A DNA stretch of 64,000 bases from an uncultured Bacteroidales bacterium. GTDB taxonomy: Bacteria > Bacteroidota > Bacteroidia > Bacteroidales > Paludibacteraceae. Below, in pieces: positions 47,832-57,000 of this stretch. The position numbers and the translations under genes were made by a program. The notes under the pieces are model-generated. The model was given only the letters and a program-made list of their open reading frames with translations. It was not told where the DNA came from and ran no database searches. The DNA lies in the NCBI GenBank assembly GCA_946186915.1, contig CAMHOY010000001.1, forward strand, positions 153,008-217,007, given 5' to 3'. Each line of letters starts with the position of its first letter. Position 1 is the first letter of the stretch.

Positions 47832-48833
47832 GTGATAATCATTCGATACATATTACCAAGCATTGTGATTGTAACAGCTTTCATCTCAGTGTTTATTTTA
47901 GGAAGCTCCTACCGCAAGCAGCCACAATTGCATAGATTGAGGAGTACGGAGTTTATTCTTCATACTCTTGCCAGTATGCTTTTGATTTGTGTGGTTGGAA
48001 TGCTGGTTGTAATGCATGGCGGTTTTGAATACATCTTTGCTTATTATGAAATTATCCATGGCTTCGTCGAAAAATCAAGGCTTGCGCTGCCAATCACCAT
48101 GAGTCTTATAACGACTATCGCAGGAATACTAATAACCTTCGTGCTAATTCACCCACGAATCACTATATATCCACTAGCGGCATATGAAACAAATCAGAAG
48201 AGGGAATATTGGTTGACATTTCTTGTTCAAAATATTGGGCTGACCGAATGCATTGATATGAAAGTAGATTTGTATGAATGCGAGTTCCAAGAGACCGGGA
48301 AAGATGCTGATAAAAAGATGAACCCCATCACATTAGAACCCCTGTCTCAGTCTTCCGTGATAGGCTGGGGTGTTGGACATTTGAATGACAACTCATATTT
48401 AGTTGAGACAAAAGGGAAACAGTTTAAGAAAAACCTATTTGCCTCAAGCGACCATTTTTTAGAGTTGAGAATAAAGTTAACGCACCCTATATCACGAATT
48501 ACCAAAGTGTTTATTCAGCATTATTATCCAACGGATATTCATCATGGAAGATTTGTTGAAGATCGACTTGTGCGCTTTCCTATTGAAGACCATCAAAAGC
48601 TGCTTCCGAAAGAAGCCTTGTTTTTTGCCGCCAGATGCTTACGGATTATAGAAATCACATGCGCAGCCATATTATGTGTAGGTACGTTTGTGTTTATAGT
48701 GGTTAAACCAACCGATATCATGTGCTGGAGTTGCGCGTTCAACATTGTTGCAATAGTAACCGCAGTCATGGAACTTATTCGCCAATATGTCAGGAGGCCA
48801 ATAAATGCCAATAAAAAGGATTCGAATATATAA
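47832..48833 (+). CDS. Multi-pass membrane protein, 333 aa (right-arm cargo)
   Basis: Unknown. GTG start (MIIIRYILPSI). Three hydrophobic segments near the N terminus (IVIVTAFISVFILG; LASMLLICVVGMLVVM; ITMSLITTIAGILITFVLI), a soluble domain of about 150 residues (115-265), and two more segments at the C terminus (CAAILCVGTFVFIVV; CAFNIVAIVTAVMELI). It follows gene X in the same direction, in the place that on the left arm leads to the P-loop NTPase. A membrane effector would fit a defence role, but nothing in the sequence proves it. AT-rich composition as in the rest of the cargo. Confidence 0.65.
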   Translation: MIIIRYILPSIVIVTAFISVFILGSSYRKQPQLHRLRSTEFILHTLASMLLICVVGMLVVMHGGFEYIFAYYEIIHGFVEKSRLALPITMSLITTIAGILITFVLIHPRITIYPLAAYETNQKREYWLTFLVQNIGLTECIDMKVDLYECEFQETGKDADKKMNPITLEPLSQSSVIGWGVGHLNDNSYLVETKGKQFKKNLFASSDHFLELRIKLTHPISRITKVFIQHYYPTDIHHGRFVEDRLVRFPIEDHQKLLPKEALFFAARCLRIIEITCAAILCVGTFVFIVVKPTDIMCWSCAFNIVAIVTAVMELIRQYVRRPINANKKDSNI

Positions 48834-48844
48834 CATCAATAATT

Positions 48845-48991
48845 ATGGCAAAAGAATTATTAACAGAAAGCACTACTCAAAAAAGTCGCGATTCTATGGA
48901 GAAATGCAAACGCAAATCTTTTTCCATGACAGGAAAAGTGCGCCAAGTACCATTGCAGCAAGAAGTAAAACAAAGTAACAAGAAAAAGTGA
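48845..48991 (+). CDS. Small basic protein, 48 aa
   Basis: ATG at 48845, TGA at 48989-48991, which overlaps the GTG start of the next gene (GTGA), a typical coupling arrangement. The product (MAKELLTESTTQKSRDSMEK and onward) is very basic at the C terminus (QSNKKK). It begins 11 nt after the stop of the membrane protein. No family recognised; it might alternatively be only a leader region. Confidence 0.45.
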   Translation: MAKELLTESTTQKSRDSMEKCKRKSFSMTGKVRQVPLQQEVKQSNKKK

Positions 48992-49635
48992 AACGTATGG
49001 GAGGTTTTTTGCAATGCATGACAATGAAGAGTCGTGATCCATGGTCAGAGGTTCTAAAAAATCGACGTAATGTCCCGTACGATGGTGTTGGAAAGATCTT
49101 TGTGATTTTTGGTAATCAGAACTCGGGCAAGACACATACCGCGTGGCTTGTGTACAATTTATTAAAGAGTAGGAGCAATTGTGATGGCCTATTCGAAACG
49201 CACGAAGAGCAAAAAGTGTTGACATATGAAGAGGTATTACATCATATTATAGAAACTTTTAATAATCCAAGCACTCCTGCTATCTCTGATTTTCGCGCAA
49301 TCATTGAGATAAATAATGAAAAAGTTGCAATATTTAGTGCCGGGGATTATGTCGATGACCCACACTGGGATGTGACCAGTTTTGTGAAAAATATGAAATG
49401 GGCACAAGATAACAGCGCCCAATATGTGGTTTGCACCGCCCGGCACTACAATAAAGCTCATTCCGTACATAAGTATTTGAAAGATCATTATAAGCACAAA
49501 ATATACAATTGGTACTATAAGTCCGCATCAGATTTGTTGGAAGAACGGCTTTGCGATGTGGAAAATGTTGCTAAGCAGGTTGTAATAGATGTCCTTGCAG
49601 TAGCAGATTCTGTCGCAGATAGTAGACGATATTAA
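48988..49635 (+). CDS. P-loop NTPase of unknown family, 215 aa (right copy)
   Basis: Paralog of the left-arm NTPase at 40476. Walker A FGNQNSGKTHTAWLVYNLLK near residues 39-58, then LTYEEVLHHIIETF (left: WTYDEVIDKINEF), DFRAIIEINNEKVAIFSAGD (left: DFRAVIEVEGRKIAVLSQAD) and QYVVCTARHYNKAHSVHKYL. The N-terminal 30 residues have no counterpart on the left; the ATG at codon 4, codon 11 or codon 13 could be the true start, although the GTG overlaps the small upstream gene. Position in the operon mirrors the left arm. Confidence 0.68.
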   Translation: MKRMGGFLQCMTMKSRDPWSEVLKNRRNVPYDGVGKIFVIFGNQNSGKTHTAWLVYNLLKSRSNCDGLFETHEEQKVLTYEEVLHHIIETFNNPSTPAISDFRAIIEINNEKVAIFSAGDYVDDPHWDVTSFVKNMKWAQDNSAQYVVCTARHYNKAHSVHKYLKDHYKHKIYNWYYKSASDLLEERLCDVENVAKQVVIDVLAVADSVADSRRY

Positions 49636-49679
49636 TGTGTGATAAACATAGAAAATAACAACAAAGTATTAGTAGCATT

Positions 49680-50096
49680 ATGCATGATAGCACATATTTA
49701 TTGATAAAAGATTCCCATAAGGTATTAGAAACAATCCTGGAGTGCATACATAACCAGATAGATCCCCAGGGGAATCAGATTACCGATTGGAAAATTATTC
49801 AACGTATGAAAATAATTAAGGAAATCGACCTTGCCACAGCTTGCATAGCATGTACAATAGATGGAGAAGAAAAAAGGACATGCATTACCTTGCATGCATG
49901 CCGAGGAGCAGAGAGGAGAGATGAGGATGTGAAAATGCCAGATTACATACATGTCACGCCTCATTTTATAACGGAATATGCCAAATATAATTATTGTCCG
50001 AATCAAGAACTAGAGAACTTGTTAAAACGTTTTGATGAGCTTTTAGACACCCAATTTGCTGGGGCATTTTTAGATATGAAGTACATTAGACAGTAG
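49680..50096 (+). CDS. Uncharacterised protein, 138 aa (right-arm cargo)
   Basis: Unknown, soluble, helical: MHDSTYLLIKDSHKVLETIL, then EEKRTCITLHACRGAERRDEDVKMPDYIHVTP, ending in an amphipathic helix ELENLLKRFDELLDTQF. Start fixed by ATG 44 bp after the NTPase stop. Low GC. No partner on the left arm. Confidence 0.6.
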   Translation: MHDSTYLLIKDSHKVLETILECIHNQIDPQGNQITDWKIIQRMKIIKEIDLATACIACTIDGEEKRTCITLHACRGAERRDEDVKMPDYIHVTPHFITEYAKYNYCPNQELENLLKRFDELLDTQFAGAFLDMKYIRQ

Positions 50097-50191
50097 GTAT
50101 ACAACGGACGCAAACTATTGCAAACATCCACCGCGCATGCGCACGTGGAATTGCAGTTGATGGAAGTAGAGACAGAAAAACAAAACATATT

Positions 50192-50740
50192 ATGAAACAG
50201 CATTTTGAACGTTACTTGATTTTCTATCTGATCGGAGTGATGTTTGTGATCGGGATAGTTGTGTTAGTGGCGGCATATATACCAACCGTAGGCACAAAGA
50301 TCTCTGATGACAATGCCGATTGGGGGAATTTTGGTGCGTTCTTTTGGGGCTTAGGCACAATGTGCTTTACGCTATTAAATGCAATCATTTTTTACGCAAT
50401 ATATCAAAGGCTATATAGGAAACAATTTTTTGATACATACCGAACTGCATTAGAAGGATTGATGCGTAACTGTAAAGATCCGAAAGACGCCCGTATCGAC
50501 ATTGTAAATATGGCCGGCGTATTAGGGGGAATGAGTAATGTGTCTGCTTTTAATAAGAATGTTAGAGAGGGAATAGAGCATTTATTAAATGACTGCTTCA
50601 ACTATTTGGATTCCCCATCAAATGATGGCTTATCTGCACTAATAGGCAAATTGACAGCGTTTCAAATATGTTTGATTACAAATGAATACCACGGAGATTT
50701 TGCTCCAGATGCCAGTCAGAGCAATGATACAAAAAAATGA
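50192..50740 (+). CDS. Two-TM protein, AbiC-like topology, 182 aa
   Basis: Two N-terminal membrane segments (YLIFYLIGVMFVIGIVVLVA and FWGLGTMCFTLLNAIIFYAI) joined by a short loop with WGNFGAFFWG, then a soluble helical domain beginning RLYRKQFFDTYRTALEGL. This layout (TM, WGxFGxF, TM, Q-rich helix) is that of putative phage abortive-infection AbiC proteins (putAbiC), though this one is shorter than most. That reading rests on topology only. It is the last cargo gene before the palindrome and the giant surface genes. Confidence 0.6.
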   Translation: MKQHFERYLIFYLIGVMFVIGIVVLVAAYIPTVGTKISDDNADWGNFGAFFWGLGTMCFTLLNAIIFYAIYQRLYRKQFFDTYRTALEGLMRNCKDPKDARIDIVNMAGVLGGMSNVSAFNKNVREGIEHLLNDCFNYLDSPSNDGLSALIGKLTAFQICLITNEYHGDFAPDASQSNDTKK

Positions 50741-50776
50741 TAACACAACGCAACAATAGATAAACTCAATATCTAT

Positions 50777-50790
50777 ACGCGTATACGCGT
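50777..50790. repeat. Perfect palindrome before the right giant gene
   Basis: ACGCGTATACGCGT, extended to 16 bp by flanking T/A. Exactly 38 bp before the ATG of the right-arm giant gene; the following leader (TAGTAAATAATATAAAA) is also shared with the left arm. Confidence 0.85.
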
Positions 50791-50828
50791 ACCCTATAAA
50801 TAGTAAATAATATAAAAATCAAAATGAT

Positions 50829-53800
50829 ATGAAAACAAAATTTTTACAACGAGTATTGTGGTTAATGATACCACTACTCACAATTTTTACCACAAACGCG
50901 TGGGGAGCAGAAACTCTTAAGACCACATGTGAGGGTACCGGTTCCGGATATGGAACACGTCGTACTACCACTTATGATGGTATAGGTTGGGTGCTTGCAT
51001 CTGGACAAACTGGTTACTTAGGAACGGGAAATGCGACTAGCCATGGAAATACAAAGCCTACAGCAGCTGATTTGCCTGTTGTTAAGGCTCAGTATGGAAG
51101 TGCAACAACGACCACAACGGGATACTATTATTATTACACATCAACGGCTATTGCCAATGTGACAAAAATCGAAATTACATATACGGCAAAAAAGGGTAGT
51201 GCAACCGTCAATGCGTATGTTGTTTCGAGTAGTACTGCGGCCTCCAGCGGTTCTGCTACTTGGAGCAAACCGACATTAGCAAGTGGAACCGGTTTGTCTG
51301 CACAAGGTACAAATATTGCATCGGCAGTGGGGACATATACTTTTAAATTAAATGCTAAGGAAACGAGTTCGAAATATTATGGTGTTATATTGTACACAGG
51401 TTCTTATTCTCGTCTAACAGATGGTGCAATTAAAATTTATGTTGATGATGCAGCCGCATCCTGTACCTCTAACCCAACGGTAAGTGCTGCAAGTAATAGT
51501 TCGGTTACTTCGACCACGGCGACGGTGAGTTGTTCATCTGGAATCAGTTCGCTGGGTTCTGCGGGATGTAGTATAACCGATTACGGTTTTGTTATCGGAA
51601 CAAGTTCTAATCCTGCAATCGGTGGAAGTGGGGTGACCAAACATCAAGTAGGAACGACATATACTTCTACGGGTGCATCTTTCTCTAAAGATCTCACCGG
51701 ATTGTCTGCAGAAACGACATACTACGTACGTCCTTATGCTACCAATGGTAATGGTACAGCTTATGGAACACAAACGAGCTTCACAACATCGGCATTGCCC
51801 AAATACACCATTACTTACCATGTAGGTAGTGGAACATGTGCGACATCTTCATGGACGCAAACTACTGCAGGACAATCGACCACTTTACCAACAGCGACGC
51901 CGAGTTGTGACGGATGGAGTTTTGCAGGATGGTGTACATCCAGTGCGGGCGATGAAGATGATAATACTACCAGCCCAGGAACGATTTTAACCGGTTCTTA
52001 CACTCCAACAAGCAATGTGGATTTGTATGCCGTTTATACAAAAACAGAAGGAGGCGGAAGTTCTAATGTAACTTTCAACTTTGGCTATTCTACCGACTGG
52101 GGACAGTCTGGAAGTTGGTCTGGAACCAGCAAGAATGAAGTGTCTGCCACGAAAGGCGGTGTAACTGTAACTTATACGAGAAATGGCACGAATTTATATG
52201 CCAATTCAACCTCTATCCGATTTTATCCGAGCAACACGCTTAATTTCGCTTGTTCTAGCGCGATAACAGCCATTACATTTACGGTATCTACTTATCAAAC
52301 GGATATCACATCAGATGTAGGTACATGTACTGCTACAAGTTCTGAATTGTCTTGGACTGGTAGCGCCAATTCTGTAACCTTTACACGTCCTTCGGGTGCA
52401 AGTAGTTATGCTCAAATGTCGGCGGCCACAATAACAATAACTAGTGGCACCACTTACTATATGACTGATTATGAATGCGCGGCGACACCGACGATAACGG
52501 TTAGTAAGACGTTGATTGAGTTTGGAGATAAGAAGATGGGAACCAACTATCAGGAAACCTTTACGGTTAGTGGATCTGATTTGAGTGCTGATATTAATTT
52601 ATCGGTTGGAGGTGCTAATCCGACATTGTTCTCTATCGACAAGACTTCCCTAACACAGTCAGGAGGAACGGTTTCAACCACAACAATAACTGTAACATGG
52701 ACTCCGAGTGCGTCTTACAACGCAGCAACTATAACTATAAGTAGTACCGGTGCCACGAGCAAAACGGTTGCGCTGAGTGGAACCGGTAAGTGGGAAGTAG
52801 TATGGAAGAATGATGGTGTAACGCATGCAACGACTCTGGTCGCCAGTGGCACAAAACCAACCTTCCCTGCTACCCCAACTAGCTGCGATGCGACAAGTAC
52901 TTCTTTTGTGGGTTGGACAAATGCAGAATGGTCAGGTAAGATTGACAATGTGGCTGGTAAAACCATCCATACGAACAACACAACGATGGATAATGTAAGC
53001 GCCAATGGAACTATCTACTATGCCGTATTTGCAGAGGCCGATTTCGAAGAAGGGCCAGATGTCGGAACAACGATCTATGCGGAGAATTTTAGTGGTTTTT
53101 CAGGAGATTCTGACCCAAGTGGTACATATACAAATAGTCATACAGGAACCACATTGTATAGCGGTAGTGTAACTTACTCAAAAACCAATGGTAGCGGAAC
53201 CACTCAGACAAAAAGCGAGAGCCTTGCCGGAGGTTCCTCTCCAGAACTCATGGTTGCGAAATACTCTGGAACATTTACGGTAGCGGGCATTCCGCGTTGC
53301 GGAGCTTCCGAGCTCACTCTGACTTATAAACAAAATGGAAATAGTCTTACTTCATCAGTAAGTGGAACAGGATATAGTGGAGGTACACAAACAAGCACTT
53401 CAGGAACAACCTCCGCAGATATTATTTGCGGATCCGGGAGTACATTTACCTTGACCTTCACAGGCCCAAGCGGGAATAGCAATGTTCGTATGGATGATAT
53501 ATCAATAACGGTAAAATCGAAGGCAGGTTCATATGTACAATATTTAACCAACTGTTGTACGTCGTATGACATCACAAAGGCTGGTGGTGGCACTGTTGGT
53601 GGAGGTACGTTCAGTGCGGATGCAACGAGTGCTTGCGAAGGGGCGACGGTAACATTGTCCACTAACATTTGTAGCGGTTATACAGTAGGTGCATGGGATG
53701 TGTATAAAACAGGGACACCTGCTACAAAGATAACAGTGACCAGCAATCAGTTTACGATGCCGGCATATGGTGTGACGATAGCATTGACCACAACGGCCAA

Positions 53801-54077
53801 AGTGGATCACTTCAAGGATGCAATGCATGAGACAAGCGGTTATACCGGCGACGGTTATGCTGTAAGCGGCTGTAACCAGACGGTGCCCAGTTTGAGTAAT
53901 ACGACACCTGCTTCAGAATGCGAAGGCGAACACTATAAGTTTATCGGATGGGTAGATGACGCTCATGTTGATTCGGATGGAACGTTACTAACCGGCTATA
54001 GTATAGTTAGCGGCGGAACGACGAGTTGGAACGCCACGGGAACGACCTACTACGCCATCTGGGCGAAGGAACTATAA
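50829..54077 (+). CDS. InlB-repeat surface protein lacking the C-terminal tail, 1082 aa
   Basis: Exported repeat protein. A signal peptide (to NAWGAE, about residue 27) is followed by a beta-rich N-terminal domain, a fibronectin/Ig-like segment (ITDYGFVIGTSSNPAIGG...YYVRPYATNGNGTAYG) and several InlB B-type repeats (WSFAGWCTSSAGDEDD; FVGWTNAEWSG), interleaved with an ASPM-like Ig domain (VSKTLIEFGDKKMGTNYQETF). It stops after TTYYAIWAKEL, the end of an InlB repeat, without the YDATGKQVREIK tail of its neighbours. It may be truncated, or rely on the next gene, which starts 9 bp later. Confidence 0.8.
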   Translation: MKTKFLQRVLWLMIPLLTIFTTNAWGAETLKTTCEGTGSGYGTRRTTTYDGIGWVLASGQTGYLGTGNATSHGNTKPTAADLPVVKAQYGSATTTTTGYYYYYTSTAIANVTKIEITYTAKKGSATVNAYVVSSSTAASSGSATWSKPTLASGTGLSAQGTNIASAVGTYTFKLNAKETSSKYYGVILYTGSYSRLTDGAIKIYVDDAAASCTSNPTVSAASNSSVTSTTATVSCSSGISSLGSAGCSITDYGFVIGTSSNPAIGGSGVTKHQVGTTYTSTGASFSKDLTGLSAETTYYVRPYATNGNGTAYGTQTSFTTSALPKYTITYHVGSGTCATSSWTQTTAGQSTTLPTATPSCDGWSFAGWCTSSAGDEDDNTTSPGTILTGSYTPTSNVDLYAVYTKTEGGGSSNVTFNFGYSTDWGQSGSWSGTSKNEVSATKGGVTVTYTRNGTNLYANSTSIRFYPSNTLNFACSSAITAITFTVSTYQTDITSDVGTCTATSSELSWTGSANSVTFTRPSGASSYAQMSAATITITSGTTYYMTDYECAATPTITVSKTLIEFGDKKMGTNYQETFTVSGSDLSADINLSVGGANPTLFSIDKTSLTQSGGTVSTTTITVTWTPSASYNAATITISSTGATSKTVALSGTGKWEVVWKNDGVTHATTLVASGTKPTFPATPTSCDATSTSFVGWTNAEWSGKIDNVAGKTIHTNNTTMDNVSANGTIYYAVFAEADFEEGPDVGTTIYAENFSGFSGDSDPSGTYTNSHTGTTLYSGSVTYSKTNGSGTTQTKSESLAGGSSPELMVAKYSGTFTVAGIPRCGASELTLTYKQNGNSLTSSVSGTGYSGGTQTSTSGTTSADIICGSGSTFTLTFTGPSGNSNVRMDDISITVKSKAGSYVQYLTNCCTSYDITKAGGGTVGGGTFSADATSACEGATVTLSTNICSGYTVGAWDVYKTGTPATKITVTSNQFTMPAYGVTIALTTTAKVDHFKDAMHETSGYTGDGYAVSGCNQTVPSLSNTTPASECEGEHYKFIGWVDDAHVDSDGTLLTGYSIVSGGTTSWNATGTTYYAIWAKEL

Positions 54078-54086
54078 CAGAAAGGA

Positions 54087-57000
54087 ATGACAAATATGAA
54101 AACAGTTTTTAATTTGCTAAACAACAAAGTTATGAAAAACTACATGAAATATATTTGCTTGTTCCTGATGATGTTAGGGATAAGTACGCACGCATGGGGT
54201 GCGGAGAGTTCGGTGGCTACGTTTGTTAGTTATCCTTGGAGCGAAATAGGATCAGGCTACACGGATGATTGTGAAGATGATGATTGGTATCTATCTATTG
54301 GTGGTGGTAATGACCGCGCCGGTTTTAATAAAAATGCTCATAGAACCATTGGTAATAATTTTGGTACAGGAGCGAATGCCAGTCATGATGGTTGGTATAT
54401 GAAAAGCAAGAAGGCATTAGCTAATGTATGTAAAGTCACATTTACATATACACAATGTTCTTCAGCATCGGAATGTGATAATGCAAGAATGTATTTAGCA
54501 TATTCCACAAACGGATCAACGTGGAGTGCCGTTACATTAACTTCCGGAACACAAGGTATGAATGTCGGTCCAAATGATGATCCTTCAGATGGTCTTAATA
54601 CTGCCGTTTATACATTTGAATTTAATAAAATCGCATCGGCGTATTACGCGGTCATAATTTCTCGTAACGGTTCGGTATCCAGTGGACAGGGTTTTGCTTT
54701 TAGTCATACAACCATAGACTTCATTGGCGGTTGTTGTGATTATATCGTAACTCCGGCAAAGGGAACGATGACAAACTGTGATATCACGTTTGATCCGTCA
54801 GAAGTAGCAACGTGTAGTTCGACTGCATCTGAACGTCAGTTGACAATAACCGTAACACCTGCGAGCTGTTATGCTGCACCAACAGCAGATGCGGTTGCAA
54901 GAGCTTCCGGCGTATCATGTTCCAAAGTGAGCGGTCCTACGGCTATTGGTGGCGGTAAGTATAACTACGTGTTCCAGTTCGCGCAGAATCAAAGTGGCAC
55001 AACCACCTTCAATGCCAGCATTACAAGCAAGACAACCTATACGGTTAGTTATAATGCCGGTAGCACGACTCCAACAGGCGGAAATAGTATCTCCGGTTCA
55101 CATGCTAATGACACAAAAATGTGCGGAGAGTCATTGACTTTGCCGGGTGCCACATTCTCTGCCACCGGATATACGCAGACAGGTTGGTCAACGACCAACG
55201 GAGGTAGTCAGACTCATAGCCTTAGTGGAAGTTATACTACCAATGCGGCTCAAACATTCTATCCCATTTGGACGGCTAATACTATTTCTCTTACGTTGAA
55301 CAAAAATAATAGTGATGCTTCGGGAAGTGCGAATGGTTCGGGAACCGTGAAGTATAACGGAACGACTGCGACTATTAGTACGGCTGCCACTCGTACCGGA
55401 TACCTCGTTGAGGGATATTATGCAGAGCCGGAGTGCACGAATAAGGTTATGACGGCGTCGGGTGGGTTAGTTAACTACACCGGTTATGTAGTAGGAGGCA
55501 AATGGAAACGTACAGAAGCCACAACGCTTTATGCGAAATGGACAGAGCAGCGCACTTTGACTGTTGCGAATGTTTCTAATGTAACTATTAGTGCAACCTC
55601 CCCGTCTGTGGCGGAAAATGCCAGTGCACTTGTTACGCCTGGTAATTCTGTAACTCTGACACACAACACACCGACATCTCCTTATTCATGGGCGGGATGG
55701 AATGTGTATAAGACCGAAGATCCCAGCACGAAGGTGACAGTGACCAGTAACTCCTTCACGATGCCGGACTACGATGTTACCGTCAGCGCATACCTCTATG
55801 GTGACTTAAGAGCATTTTGTGAGCCGCCGGTAGAGATAACAGTTAGTGGGAGCGTATGGTTGACGTCTTATGCATCTGTACCCGTCTATACGACAGATAA
55901 TCCCAATAACCTGATTACGGTTACATGTACTAATTTTAGAAGCGCCAACAAATTGGGCGTTACCTATTTGCAAAATGGTGATCCTGTAGCCAAGGGAAGC
56001 AGTTTGTTCCGCCTATGCTATTATGGCTTAGCAGGACAATCCGATTATTCAGTGGTAGATGGCACTAATGATTACATCAGTCTTAGCGATGCAGTCAAAA
56101 CAGCTATCGCATCCGGTCAGACATTTGCCATCAGTTATACGCCAGAAGCAGGTGTATATGACCGTGAAGACACATACACCTTGCGTCTGACAGCACTTAA
56201 TGGCAGTGAGGATATCGGTCATGTAGACTTCACCCTCCATGGGCGAGCATTGCCTCAGAAGTTTGTTGTCGCCGCGAACATTGGTGGTCACTGGCATGCA
56301 TTACCGGCAGATTTGGCAACGAGTGCCGGCACTGCTATACAAGATGCTTATCCGATACAGGTAGACAATATAGCTGATCCTACTGCTGCTATTGCGCCGA
56401 AGACGGCTATCTATTCGGCGGCAGCGCGCAATCAGCCGACAAAACATCGTGGAGGCGTTCGCTTACACACGGAGACGGGCACCAATGACGGTTATCTCGA
56501 AGCGCCGAGAAGCAATGATTTGACCTATCTATGGCGGACAACCAGCGCATGTACCACCGGTATGCAAGAATGGTATTTAAAGAGTAGTGATTTCACTACA
56601 TACAATATCAGTGCGGATCCTAATTGTACCCTCAGTGATAACACAACACCGATTACGCGTTACCTCTGTGTGTACAGCAATCAGATTATGTGGAGTAACA
56701 CATCTGCCAAGGACTTCCGCATACTTCCTGTGACGGAATACACTCCGATAGATTTGCAAGTTGTGGAATGGCAGAGTGACAAAATTAGATTCATGTATCT
56801 TGGCGATCCGGATTATGAGGTGGAAGTGAAGATTGATAATGTCACGAAGGCTTCCACTGCAGAACTGAGTTCGTTGAAGATAGACCTTGGTGTTTATGAG
56901 ATTGCCGTTAGTGACCTGATGACCAGTGCATACAAACAGATGCATCTTATCTTCAAGAACAGTGGAACGGAAGTCGGACGTAAGGAAGTGAATGTGCCGC

